From: Calocera cornea HHB12733
Taxonomy: Eukaryota > Basidiomycota > Dacrymycetes > Dacrymycetales > Dacrymycetaceae
Assembly: GCA_001632435.1 (NCBI GenBank)
Contig: KV423922.1
Coordinates: 132,983-196,982, forward strand
Length of the DNA stretch: 64,000 nt
Direction: 5' to 3'
The translations under genes and the position numbers were made by a program. This document shows, in pieces, positions 41,773 through 52,975 of this stretch. The notes under the pieces were generated by a model. The model did not search any database and was not told where the DNA came from. It saw only the letters and a list, made by a program, of their open reading frames with translations. Position 1 is the stretch's first letter. Each line of letters begins with the position of its first letter.

Positions 41773-42011
41773 ACGTGGGGGATCAGAGACCGGGTCAGAT
41801 CAGGGACCGGGTCACTCACCCACTTTTTGCTCTTTCCCTAATTTTTGGAGCTCTCCAGCGCATGGGACCGTATCCCGTTCACTGTGTGTCAATGCAAATT
41901 CAGGAAAAATGATGTTTTGGTTGAGTTGCAGCATGTGTAAGGTCACCAGAAAGGGAGAACTGAATAGGATGATCCGATCCCTGATATGACCCGGTCTCTG
42001 ATGTCCCATGT
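41773..42011. mobile_element. MITE with TA duplication inside the pogo transposase
   Basis: 239 bp bounded by TA on both sides. The ends are inverted: ACGTGGGGGATCAGAGACC on the left and, reverse-complemented, ACATGGGACATCAGAGACC on the right. About 42 bp of TIR is recognisable, containing two tandem copies of a motif near ATCAGRGACCGGGTCA. Removing the MITE plus one TA restores the host frame (NKYCKDHNIV). No coding capacity. Confidence 0.9.
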
Positions 42012-42913
42012 TACTGCAAGGATCACAACATTGTCACTCTCTGCCTACCACCACACTCTTCCCATCTCACACAGCCCCTCAAATCTCAGCGTATTTGGCC
42101 CACTGAAGAAAGCATACAGCAACCAGATCAACTGCCTTGTCTGGGGCAACCTCACACACATCAAGAAAGACAATCTCTGCCCTGCCTTCCAAGCTGCATT
42201 TCTTCAGCTGGCTTTCAAAGAGCAAAACATCAAAAGCAGCTTCTGGGCATCTGGGCTAGTCCCCTCCAACTGGGATGCTGTGCTCTCAAAGCTGTCTGCT
42301 CCAGCGAGGGCACCCACACCTCCTGCAACACTGGACCACCAACTGCAGCCATGGGTCTCACAAGCACCCAGGACCACTGCAGAAGCAATCTCTCAAACAA
42401 CTTTGATCAAGAATCAAGTGTCAAGGCACCATGGAAGCTCTCCAACCCCAATCTTTATCTCAATTGACCAGCTGTCAAAATTGGCAGTTGCAGTGAACCA
42501 TTGGCTAGCACTCCTGGAGCAAGAGGTCAAAGACCTCTGAGAGGTTGATGGAAGACTCAACAAGCACCAGAGGACCAAGAGAACACATCTTCAGGCTTCT
42601 GGTGTACTTACGGGAGAGCAGACCAGTCAGCTTTTGGCTGAAAAGGGTATCATTGAGCAGGAATGACAGGATAATGATCAAGGAGAGGGTCCTTCAAAGT
42701 GGCGGAAGGTAGGTCCTAGGCTCTGTAGCCAGTGCCAGACCACAGGTCACAATGTTAGAACCTGCCCAGTAGCAGCTGTTGATGATAGCTCTTTGGAGCT
42801 CAGCAATGTTTGAGCAATACAAATGTCATTGTTGAGCTGTTACACAATACTGATGAAGAGCTCTGGGACCACAAGCAGGCCTGATGCAAGCAAGTCCCTG
42901 ATCACCTATGTTA

Positions 42914-43702
42914 TGCCAAATCAACATGCTTTTTCCAAGGTGAGTTACTAAGAAATCTGGGGCAGAATGACAACTGTGTGTTAACGTTGTGTTGGGAAGC
43001 AAAGCTGCAGCCTTGGAGCCATAGCTGAGTGTGTTAACATGGAAATAAAGAGGACCATGTCAATTAGGACCTGTGGGCCACTCATTACTACTGAAAATCT
43101 TCAAAGAATGACTTGAAATTGTTTGTAGCTCTACAAATCACATGCACACTAGCTTGGGCGGGGCATGGGAGACTAGTAGGGCATACACATCAATTTTTGA
43201 TACTGCTGGGACATTCAAGACAATACCTCCTTCCACCTCCTTCACATGGAACAGCTTCACTTCCTGCCAGAGCAACATCACTTTTGACTGGGTTTGCTCC
43301 CATGTGTGCATCAGGAATACCACTGGAAGAACCTCAACTCTGATACTGACCTTATGTAACTGGTTCCATCTGCTTCAAACATGGCCTGGGTACAAAGGTG
43401 GTTTCCCCTTTGGAATTGAAATTGGGTTTCTTGGTGTCCTGGGATCATGGTTGTTTGCACAAATGATCTGTTTCCTTGCCGGATTGTGCTTCCATTGAAA
43501 CATTTCCATCTGCTTGGTAGGGTGCTCTTGTCAAGTCTTCTGCTTCCTAAGCTCCAATCTGGCAGCTGCTTCCTTTTCTTGGGTATGCTTGCATTGCATG
43601 CGTCCTCAAATACATGAACCCTTTGCCCAGATTTCCATTCCTTTGCCACACTCCTCCACCCACAGGATGGGAGACGGAAGGGTAGGCAAGGCAGTTCTAT
43701 TG
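42914..43702. other. Transposon-derived DNA, unrecognised
   Basis: About 790 bp, CpG-poor. A minus-strand open frame (43311-43649) includes KEWKSGQRVHVFEDACNASI and continues toward 43140, with no family recognised. Probably a fragment of another element. Confidence 0.4.
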
Positions 43703-44560
43703 AATCTCTGCCAGGGCTGGTCCAGTCAGAGTCCCCTGGTGATGGCCAACCAATGGCAGCCTAATGTATTCTTAGAATGCACCAGACCCTGGGAATGGCC
43801 AGACCCTGGGAATGGCCTCCCTGGAGCAGGAGGGGTGAATAGTTGTTCTTGCTCAGACTGTTCCAATGCAACTTTGGGTCATATCTCTGCTAGGGATGGT
43901 GCTCTGGAGTGGCCCCGGTCGGAGATCATCAATAGTACCCCAATCCTTCATGGAATCCAGCAGGACCCTTAGGGCAGCTGTCCTGAGAGTGCAGCAGCAA
44001 AAGTTTGTTCTTGCTCAATCTGCTCCAGTACAACTTGTAAGGTTCCCTTACTCGCATTGTATCTTCTATATATATCCTTCTCCAATCCTTTCATCTTACT
44101 TTAGTGGCTGTGACCCCCCTGCCAGGGATTTTTTGCCATGTCCCTCTTGCATTTGCTTTCATATCCTTTCCCTCATTGTACCACCACTCCTGTACTGCAT
44201 CTAGATGTCTTGAAATACAGAACAGTCTCAACAGTACTTGGGAGCAACACTATCTGGATTGGGTCATCAGTGAGGACTGTCTCAGTGGTCCTTTCACTGT
44301 TTTACTGTTATCTCTGCTCTGCAACTCGTCTCTGCATGGCAACCACAGCTAAAACCAACACCAAGAACATCATTGCTACTCTGAATCTGCTCTCTCTTCA
44401 CAGAAAAATTTACACAGCTTCCCACTTCTACCCCGCTTGCTCTATCTCCCAGCAGTGATAGCAACGCCAACCCTCTTGATCTCCTCCGGGCCACCACAAC
44501 AACTGTCAACTATATCCATCTCATCCCACCACCTGAAAGGGCCTCAGCTGAGGCCCTCAT

Positions 44561-44850
44561 TGATTGATCCTGTTGCTGGTAGCACTCCAAAGTATTGTTA
44601 AGATGGTTCTGTATTGCCAGAGGTCTGAGATACAGTAAGAGAGATGGAGGTAGACAAAGGAAAAGGATAGGGAAGACGTGAGGGAGATGCAGCAAGAAAT
44701 AAGGCTGTGGGTACATGACTCAAGGTCATGTGACCCCAAAGGGGTGGAGCATCATTGAGAGGAATGGAGAGGGCAAGAGGATAGAGAAATAAGATAGGGA
44801 TAGTACGGGATGAAGGGAAAGTAGTGGTAAGCAGGTATAGGAGTCTTACA
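44561..44850 (-). mobile_element. Solo LTR nested in the Ty3 element
   Basis: On the minus strand a 290-bp segment starts TGTAAGACTCC and ends GGATCAATCA. Its 3' half resembles the host LTR (TACAGAACCATCTTAACAAT against TACAGAACAGTCTCAACAGT). Flanking pentamers CTCAT and CTCAA differ by one base. It interrupts the gag start of the host element and appears to be a related but older LTR in reverse orientation. Confidence 0.65.
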
Positions 44851-45184
44851 CTCAACCTGTCACATCACCAACTACCTAAATCTCAAGTGGTGGAACAGGC
44901 ATTGAAAAATGAGAAGGGCAGGCAACACAAGTTGAGAGAATACATTGAGTTGGCACTCTATCACCAAAGACCCATTTCAAGACCTGGAAACTCTCTTTCA
45001 AAGTGGCTCCCTTAGATGGACGTCACCTCATTCTTTCTACTCTCTTCCTCAAAGAATACAACATTGTTCTTGAATTTGCACCACCCGCTGTCATTGTCAA
45101 GAGTACAGGCTTATAACCTGATCTCTGGCAAGATTCACAGCCAACAACCCAACAAGGCCATACCCATGGCATTCAACATGCTCT

Positions 45185-46906
45185 GTGCTGTATTATTGCT
45201 CTCCCAAGAAGACAGAGCTGGTCACAACCCGGCTGGAGTTCTGTGGACATGTCATCTCATGGGCTGGCATCTCTGCTGATCCTGGAAAGACAGCCAAAAT
45301 ACAACAGTGGCCAACTCCTACCCATGTCAAGGATGTGGGTGCAGTCTTGGGATTCACCCAGTACCTCCACAAGTTCATCCCACACTTGGCTGAACAGATG
45401 GCAATCCTCACATCACTTACAACCAAGAAAGCTGAGAAGAACTTTGTCTGGACTGAACATCACTCACAGGCTTTCCAGGCTATCAAGGATGGCATGACTT
45501 CACTGCCTGTCTTGCATCCACTTGACTTCACATCTCTGCACCCAGTCTTTGTCACTACAGATGCAAGCAAGGTGGGCATTGGTGCCGTGCTCAGTTAAAG
45601 GCCAACCTGGGAGACATCATGACCCCTAGTCTATGAGTCTTGTCAGATGACTGGTGCAGAACAGCATTATCTGCTCCATGAGCAAGAGCTCCTAGCCATT
45701 GTCTATGCATTGAAGAAATGGAGATACCTCTTCCTCTTAAGCATGCCATTCCACATTTTCACTGTCCACCAGTCCCTGCACCACTTACCTTCCCAAAAGG
45801 ATATGTCAGCACACCAGTCCTGCTGCATGGAGTTCCTGAGTGAATACAACTTCATGCTGAAATACATCTCTGGCAAGATCAACACTGTTGCTGATGCATT
45901 GTCACACTGCCCCTACAATGCCACACCAGAAGTGCACGTCAAGTGTCTTGAAGCTGGACTGTGTATTCCAGATGTCCCAGAGCTGCACAAGAAAGTGATC
46001 CATGATGCACATGATGCTCTTGGACATTTTGGTGAGGCCAAGGTCCTGGAGGTTGTCTGCAAGTGATTCTTCTGGCCACACATGCAACAAACTGTGCACA
46101 AATACTGCAAATCTTGTGACACATGCCAATGGTTCAAGAGCCCAACCGCCAAACCTGCTGGCCCACTCCACACTCTTTGAGTTTGCCATCAATGACACTG
46201 CCAATGCATCCACTGGCAAGACACCACTTGAGCTCACATTGGGTTATCAACCACACCTGCTGCCTCCTATTCAACCTGCAACACTGAAAGAGCTGGATGT
46301 CCCTGCTGCTGCTCAGTTTGTGAGGTGCATGCAGGGAGATATCCAAGAGCTTGTGACAACTTGCTCATAGCCATGACTCAACAAGCACACCATGCCAACC
46401 AGCACCAGGGACCAGAACACATCTATGCAATTGGAGATCAAGTCATGCTGAACACCAAGAACCAACAGGGTGAATGCAAGGTGCAAGGCAAGAAATGTTC
46501 AGCCGAACTCCTATCATGCTATGATGGGCCTGGGACTGTTATTAAGGCATACCCAGCAACATCAACTTACAAGCTCAGCATGCCTGACTCCAATGTCCAT
46601 CCCACCTTCCATGGCAATCTTCTATGACCCTATGTCTGCAATGATGCCTCTGCATTCCCAGACAGAGATCCACCCCATCCTGGACCTGTTTTGATCAATG
46701 ACCAGGAGGAATATCATGTCTCATGTCAAGAAGAGTGTTGACAAGAAAGTCCTTCACCACAAGTGCTACTTCCTGATTGGCTGGTCAGGCTACTCCATGG
46801 CTGATGACACCTGGGATCTAGAAGAGAACCATCAGAACACCATTCACCTCCACAACTGGCAAGAAGAACACTCAGCTCTGCCATTGAGAGTTACATGTGC
46901 TCAATA
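45185..46906 (+). pseudogene. Ty3 pol remnant: RNase H, integrase zinc, chromodomain
   Basis: The region reads, with stops and frameshifts, through the RT connection (RLEFCGHVISWAGISADPGK), RNase H (FVTTDASKVGIGAVLS then EQELLAIVYALKKWRY), and the integrase HHCC zinc domain (HDALGHFGEAK, CKSCDTCQWFK). The DDE core is missing. After it come an integrase tail (NDTANASTGKTPLELTLGYQ) and a C-terminal chromodomain (CYFLIGWSGYSMADDTWDLE). The chromodomain places it in the chromoviruses, which target heterochromatin. Not functional. Confidence 0.85.
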
Positions 46907-48120
46907 AGCTTTTTTGGTTTGTTGGAAAAATCCCTACCACCTTGCCCAAACTTTCAGCATCCTTCCCCTTTCTATTTCAACCCAGGCCAACCCCATGGAG
47001 ACTTCAAACTGAGAAGGAACTTTCGGCACTCCACTCATGGCATTCTACATTCAACCCACTGACACTCTGTTCATGGCACTCTTGGGACCACAATAATGTC
47101 ATACTTTGACATCTGTGGGATTTGGACTGTGAACCTCTCAAGTTATCCAATCCATGAGTCCAACACCTTAACCACTCAGTTAAAGGGGCTCTGGGTAATT
47201 ACTGCATCATTTGGTTCAACACATTCCTTCCCCAAGCAGCTTCTTGAGCATGTTCTAAGAGGGGAAGGTGTAAGGTCCCTTACTCACGTTATATCTTCTG
47301 TATCCTTCTCTGACCCCTTCTCTGACTTTAGTGGCTGTGACCCCCCTGCCAGGGATTTTTTGCCATGTCCCTCTTGCATTTGCTTCCATATCCTTTCCCT
47401 CATTGTACCACCACTCCTGTACTGCATCTAGATGTCTTGAAATACAGAACAGTCTCAACAGTACTTGGGAGCGACACTATCTGGATTGGGTCATCAGTGA
47501 GGCCTGTCTCAGTGGTCCTTTCACAACTTTGGGTCATATCTCTGCCAGGGCTGGTCCAGTCAAGGTCCCCTGGTGATGGACAACCAATTGTACCCTAATG
47601 TATTCTCAGAATGCACCAGACCCTGGGGATGGCCTCCCTGGAGCAGCAGGGATGAATACTTGTTCTTGCTCAAACTGTTCCAATGCAACTTTGGGTCATA
47701 TCTCTGCCAGGGATGGTGCCCTGGAGTGGCCCCAGTTGGAGATCATCAATAGTACCTCAATTCTTTGGGGAATCCAGCAGGACCCTTAGGGGAGCTGGGG
47801 AACCCGGTTGGCATGGGCCAGGTATGGGAACCTCCCTGTCACAGAACTTCAATGGTAACACAGTTCCGTGTTGAGACAAGTGAGAAGGGCAGGGGAGGCT
47901 GGCTGGCAGTGAAATAGCAGAAGCTTGTTCTGGCCAGCTGTGTCCTTTTGGAACTTTGGTTCATCTCTTCCCCAACTGGACCTTTTGCTCCAAAATCTGT
48001 GTCACTGACAATGAATGGACCCAAATCATTTATGAGCAGGTGCAGGCCCAGCAAGAGAAGCTGTCTGGCAGAAGAGGAGCAACTAGTTGCTGCTGCATGC
48101 TTGGTTGCCAGGTCATCTTT

Positions 48121-51100
48121 GAGTTGGTACAAGATGTGTGCCCTGTGCCCTGATGCACGTCAGGGGCAAATTGCTCCCATATTCCCATATATGGTAGCTC
48201 CCTTGCACACATTGTCCTTTGGGACCAGGGACTTGTGCTCTCTGGAGGCCCTGGACCTGGGGTGGTTTCAAATGTTGAGGGTTTTTTTTCTCACTCAATT
48301 TTTTATTGTTAATGACTCAAAAATTCATGGAGACTGTAGCTAGTATGTACTAGTGTTAAAAAGACCTGTAAAAACAGAATTTCCTATTTAATTTTCAACT
48401 TATGCTTCACCTCAGTACTTGGTTCAGGTCCTTCTCCTCCTCCTTCTTGTTTAGTGACGTTTTCTCCAACTGTACTGGTGCTAGGACCTTGCATTTTACC
48501 CTTGTTGACCTTGTGAGACCTTGGTGCTTCAACTGAGCTCCTCAAAGCCCGCTGTTCATATGGTCTTGAAGAGTGTTATGCTTGTAACTGAGAATACCAG
48601 TATAGATGGATGCTTGGATCTGTGACACCCTTTATGAATCAAAATCCTTTGCACTGTTCTCCTTTAAGCATAGTTCTGTTATCCAGAGGGTATAGTCCTA
48701 CCCTTGCAAGGCGATTAAGAGGGGAAGATTGGTAGAAGTGTGGCAATTATTGGCAACATGACTGACTTCACTGGAATTAGAAGTTGAGGGTGTAGTTGCC
48801 CAAAGCACCCTATCCATTGGGCTTCCAAAGGGATTAACTGATGGTAGGTACCAGGGGAGTCCAAGTTTGTTTTGATACCATGCTGGTAGAGAGTTTAGAG
48901 CAAGAATTGCTGAAGAAATAGGGTGCACATTGGATGGCTTCTAAGGGATGAGTTTCACACCACTTTCTGAAGAATTGGTGCTCTTCCTCCTCTTTTATTG
49001 ATGGATAGGATAGTATCCAACTCACATTGTCCACTGTAGCACCTTTCTTGTCAAGTGCAGAAGCATTTCTGGTAGTTTTAATTAGCAAAAATAGACCACA
49101 AAAGCGACAACTGACTGGTTGAAGTGGAAGATGCAAGATTTGAAGGCATACAACAGTAAGTGCCTTGGATCATCTTCTTGTATGCCACTGACTGTTAGGC
49201 AATGGATGCTTAGGAAGTATTCACCAAGGGCTTGAGCCTGAGGAGCATCTGTATCACAAATAATAGCACACAAGGCACTGCTTTTGTGGAATGCTTTAAA
49301 CTGAAGTCCTTGATTTGTGGTTGAGTTTATTGCCTGAAAGAAACTATCCCAAATAAGACGAAATGCCTCTAGGGACATGGAATTGTTGTGGTTGTGAGCA
49401 AGAGTGATGTCTGAGGTCCCATTAGAGCTAGTTGCAGTGGAATATTGTTGCTTACTTTGATTGATATTGTCCAGGAAACTTGCCACTTCCCATGCATTGT
49501 ATTCTCCATGTACTCTCTTGAAGGGGAAGTCACAGGCCAAATAGCAACACTTATGAATCATACCAGCAAGGAAATGGTGCATGGTAATCACAATTTGAAC
49601 CTTTCCTTGCTGAAAAGTGGCTTGAATATAGTGCTTGGTTGGTGGTAACTTGCTATCTGCTAGTGCTGCATTCATGATACCTGCCACAGATAAGTGCCTC
49701 TTCTGGACCATAAATAAATATTAATACCCATCCATTCTGTGCCACAGGGTGCTCCCTCAAGTTGCTGAGAGGCTACTATGTCCCTTAGCTTTCAATGATC
49801 CTTCAAAGAAGGCCCTTTGCTTCTAAGAGATTCTCCCAAAAGTGCTACAGTTGCAGGGCCAGAATTGACAGCTCTAGGCCTAGCTGTTATACCACCAGAA
49901 GCTTTATATGCTTGCTGAGCATCTTGCCTTGCTTCTGGAGTAACCTTTTGTGCTGGGAAAGGTGGATGGTTATGTGGCCACTTCCCCATGAGCACAACAC
50001 ATTGCAGATCTGTATCTTCCAAAGGCACCCAAATAGTTCTTGTGGCAGGGCAAGGAAGATAGTTCATTTGCCCTCTAGAAGTGCCCCAGAAGTGTTCAAA
50101 GGGGTCATTTCTATGAGGATATAAGCAATGGTATCATAAAATAACAATCACACTCACTGCACTTTTTCTGCTTAAGACCTGAAGTAGGATGAATGACTTG
50201 GGTGCAGCAATAGCCCAGGAAACATTCTAGACCCTCCATATCAATTTCCTTGCCATAAAAGTGCTGGAGAAGTTCATTCTCATTGATGTAGTTGGGAATA
50301 GAGAAGACCAGGTGGTTGTTTCAATTCACAGCTGTCCAATTGAGCCAATGAAGTAGAACTTTCCTTTCCTTGGAATAAATCCTGTCTGCCACAACATGAG
50401 CCAATAAACAAGTTTATGAAGCAATAACTTACTGTATATTTGACCATTACTGGCTCGCCATTGCATCCCTCTTTGGGACACTGTTTCTGGTGCACAGCCC
50501 AATAGAAACTATTCTCTGGTAAGTCCATGTTTGGGATACCTGTGGATTACTTACTTCACCACTACAGCCTCAGGATGAGCTGCTTCTTAAACCCTCTGAG
50601 CCTCTTGAGCTTCTAGCAATGCCTGGTGCTTCTCCTCATCCTCTTCCCAGTACTCATACCCCTCAAGAATGATGGTGTCAAGCTGAGAGCATGCTACAAC
50701 TCCATTGCACTTGTGTTGTTGTGTTGGACTCGACAACAGCTAATGCCACCTAGAGGAGCAACAGAAATCCCTGGTGCATTTCTCTTTCCAGTAGAAATAC
50801 AATCCCAAGAGTCCTGGTCCTAGAATATCACTTAAACATCATTTGCATGCTTCTGACAGAGCTTACCTCCTGAAGCATCCAAGTGTGAGGGCACACAACC
50901 CACAATAAGGCAAGCCAGAGGAATCAGAATAGGTGGAGGGGGTATAGAGGATGTTGTCTAAGCTATTCTGATCCCCTGGAATGTGAGAGAGTCCAATTCT
51001 GCTTCCATTTGGTGGCTGGAGGTCCGGAACAGGTGATTCTGGATATTTGGTGAAGTGGTCAACTTGTGGGGCCAATTCCAAGGAGGGGATTCCTGCACTG

Positions 51101-52416
51101 CTCATCCCGCTTGTTGAAACAGCATTCCAGTGATGCATTGCCTTGGGCCGGTGCAGAGGTTGTGTATGGCTATGCAAGGGTGCAAATGGACTGGAATACC
51201 TGGAGAACCTTTGGAATAGGAGCCTGGGCATTGCCTGAGGCTGGGGCATCTTATCCTGTCCCATTCTGTTCTGTATTGAGCTATTCTATGAGGCTTCAAG
51301 TGTTGCAGAGTCCAGAATATCAGAATAGGCCTCGGAGTTGCTGTAGTGCCCTGACACCAAGCATCAATAGTAAGAGACTTTCCACTGCTTCCAATGGTGG
51401 CATTATGACCCTCCATATCAACCACAATGGCTATTCCTTGCCTGGGGATTGGCCACAAAGAAGGTAGAGTAAATTGATGCTCTATCTTATTGATGAGTGT
51501 TCTACTTGTTATGGAGAGCATATCCATTGGTATGGATGCTTTCCTGGGCCTTTGATGCCTTGGTCCTTCTCTGGAAACCACAGGAGAGGGCAATATCTCC
51601 TCTTGGGTTGATGGGAGGAGAGAGTCAGTCTCTGAGGAGGGATGTGGGCACTTTTTGCCTTGTGAAGTTGGTTTCTGAGGAGATCTAATACTTATTAGCC
51701 TTTCCCATTGTCATATAAGCTAGAAATATACTCTGGTGGACCAGTAATTGTGGTTAGAAAGCACCTGAAAGTGCTCTCTTTAATCCACTTTCTATCTCCC
51801 AAATAGAAGGGGAGTAATGTTTCATCAGGCATTCCGCCTATGATTCTTCAGTTCTAGAGCTCATAAGCAGTATAACTCCTTACCAAGGAAAGCTAGATAA
51901 TGCACAATCAGAGCTGGACTAGCATTCTCAATTGTATTTTGGAGAGAGCTTTGAGCAGGCATTGGGAGAGGCCAAAAATTGATGTAGTTTGATACCAAAA
52001 CAGTGCCCTGTTGGAGTTGGAAGGGAAGCTATTTACCCTAGGACATGTCCTAAGGGTTCTCCATTCAACAGAAGAGAATTCCATAAGTTAGATGTCATGG
52101 TATCTAGATAAGAAGTCTGTGGATGAGAAAGGGAGTAGTATGAAATTGCAAATTTCATGTATTTAAAGCTGGAATTTATTGGAAAAAATATTGAAAAACC
52201 TAAAGTAACTCCTACATACAGTCCATCTGCACAATTTAAGCTGAAACAAAGAATAGTTGAGTGTATAACTACATTCAACATTTTATGTACCTAAGGAACA
52301 GGCCACACTGTGAGGGTCCCCTCACAGACTCCTCAGAGCACATTGCAGAGGTTTGCCCCCAACTCGTGCAAGGGTCCAGGGCACAGGGCACAGTGCACAC
52401 ATCTTGTTGTAACTTG
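48121..52416 (-). mobile_element. Unnamed DDE-type DNA transposon, copy 2
   Basis: Flanked by the 8-bp repeat TCATCTTT (48113-48120 and 52417-52424). The left end starts GAGTTGGTACAAGATGTGTG. The right end, reverse-complemented, starts CAAGTTACAACAAGATGTGT, and the similarity continues through CTGTGCCCTG. Length is 4296 bp. The internal order of coding blocks matches copy 1, on the same strand. The two copies are clearly diverged, so this is a family rather than a recent duplication. Confidence 0.85.
48700..51593 (-). pseudogene. Transposase of the unnamed family, copy 2, degraded
   Basis: The best preserved block is 49082-49711 (209 codons): CDFPFKRVHGEYNAWEVASF, then MSLEAFRLIWDSFFQAINST, CDTDAPQAQALGEYFLSI and LLLYAFKSCIFHFNQ, homologous to copy 1. 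Upstream on the minus strand are the Cys/His block DTDLQCVVLMGKWPHNHPPF and FYWAVHQKQCPKEGCNGEPV. Stops and frame changes separate the blocks, some perhaps at introns. Comparing the copies gives the family consensus FKRVHGxxNxWEVAxF and DADAPQAQALGEYFL. Confidence 0.7.
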
Positions 52417-52697
52417 TCATCTTTGCTCATATGTCCCCCATGAATTCTCCCCTGCAGATTTCCCTAGAGGGAACAGTTAATGGTAGGTCACTGCTCCTGG
52501 GAAGAAGCGGGAGCTTGCATGCAGGACATGGTACAATTGATTGCTTTGGGTGGTCACAGTTTACAAGTGTCTGCACCGGCGGTGAAGGTGTTCTGGCTCT
52601 GGCCTTAATGCGGGGGCAGATGGAGTGAATAACTTGAGCCCTGTACCACAAGCAATGAGATTTTGTTTTGAAGGGACCCTTGCCGCATGTTTTGACA

Positions 52698-52975
52698 CGT
52701 GCTCTTCAGAGCTGAGGTGACCGGAAGTGCAGTTGCCCTGGCTCCGAAACTTTAAAACCTTGGCCATGTCTTTTGCCTTGGAGCCAAGCTGACCAGAAGC
52801 AAAATTGCCCCGGCTCCAAAACCTGACTTACCCCTTGGAGCTGAAGCAACTGGAAGCAAAGTATCCCCAGCTCCAAAACCTTAGCTGTGTCTTACAATGG
52901 ACCACTTGGAGCCAAGGGGACCAGAGGTGAAGTTGCTCTGGCTCCAAACCCTCAGCTGCAGGTCTTGATACCGAT
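52698..52975. repeat. Four degenerate units with GGAGC...GCTCC ends
   Basis: Four successive units of about 55-75 bp each begin near GGAGCCAAG or GAGCTGAAG, pass through GACCAGAAGC or a variant, and end with GGCTCCAAAACC or a variant. The unit ends are short inverted repeats. No coding sense; the origin is unknown. Confidence 0.6.

Larger units (their letters stand above)
37132..42813 (+). pseudogene. Pogo/Fot1-like transposase, interrupted
   Basis: The N-terminal half (37132-37658) has a psq/Tc5-like helix-turn-helix region (FIKEAAKIYNVPYLTLQTR) and the start of the DDE domain (CNWYNFDEMGFAIG). The C-terminal half (from 41473) has GHVIPPFLCVTCKTHLGPW, MLVLDGHESHIS with the second catalytic Asp, HSSHLTQPLNLSVFGPLKKA, and a terminal zinc knuckle CSQCQTTGHNVRTC. 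The third acidic position usually seen after QPL is Asn here. In-frame TGA codons after KFWVY and after KECQIG, a one-base frameshift near 41497, and the two insertions make it inactive. Both TGAs could have come from CGA by a C-to-T change. Confidence 0.85.
37024..42911 (+). mobile_element. Pogo/Fot1-like DNA transposon with nested insertions
   Basis: The left end reads TA then ATGTAGGTGATCAGGGAC. The right end, reverse-complemented, reads TA then ACATAGGTGATCAGGGAC. TIR and TA duplication are as expected for Tc1/mariner-pogo elements. Inside is a broken DDE_1 transposase. Two later insertions split it: a 3.8-kb element at 37667-41464 (8-bp duplication) and a MITE at 41773-42011 (TA duplication). 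Without these it would be about 1.8 kb, a normal size for the superfamily. Confidence 0.85.
44036..47523 (+). mobile_element. Deleted chromodomain Ty3/gypsy retrotransposon
   Basis: Two LTRs (44036-44296 and 47269-47523, 261 and 255 bp) start TGTAAGG, end CCTTTCA and are nearly identical where they align. A 5-bp target duplication CAACT flanks the element (44031-44035 and 47524-47528). A polypurine tract AAGAGGGGAAGG precedes the 3' LTR. At under 3.5 kb it lacks much of gag, protease, most of the RT and the integrase core. High LTR similarity suggests that insertion was recent relative to the surrounding decay, or that LTRs were homogenised. Confidence 0.9.
43703..48010. repeat. Local tandem repeat split by the Ty3 element
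   Basis: Units of roughly 150-165 bp start with CAACTTTGGGTCATATCTCT (at 43870, 47524 and 47689; a degenerate one near 47951) and contain GCCAGGGCTGGTCCAGTCA or a variant. Matching units lie at 43703-43980 and 47540-47800. The LTR retrotransposon at 44036-47523 is inserted at a unit boundary, so these pieces were once adjacent. Confidence 0.75.
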
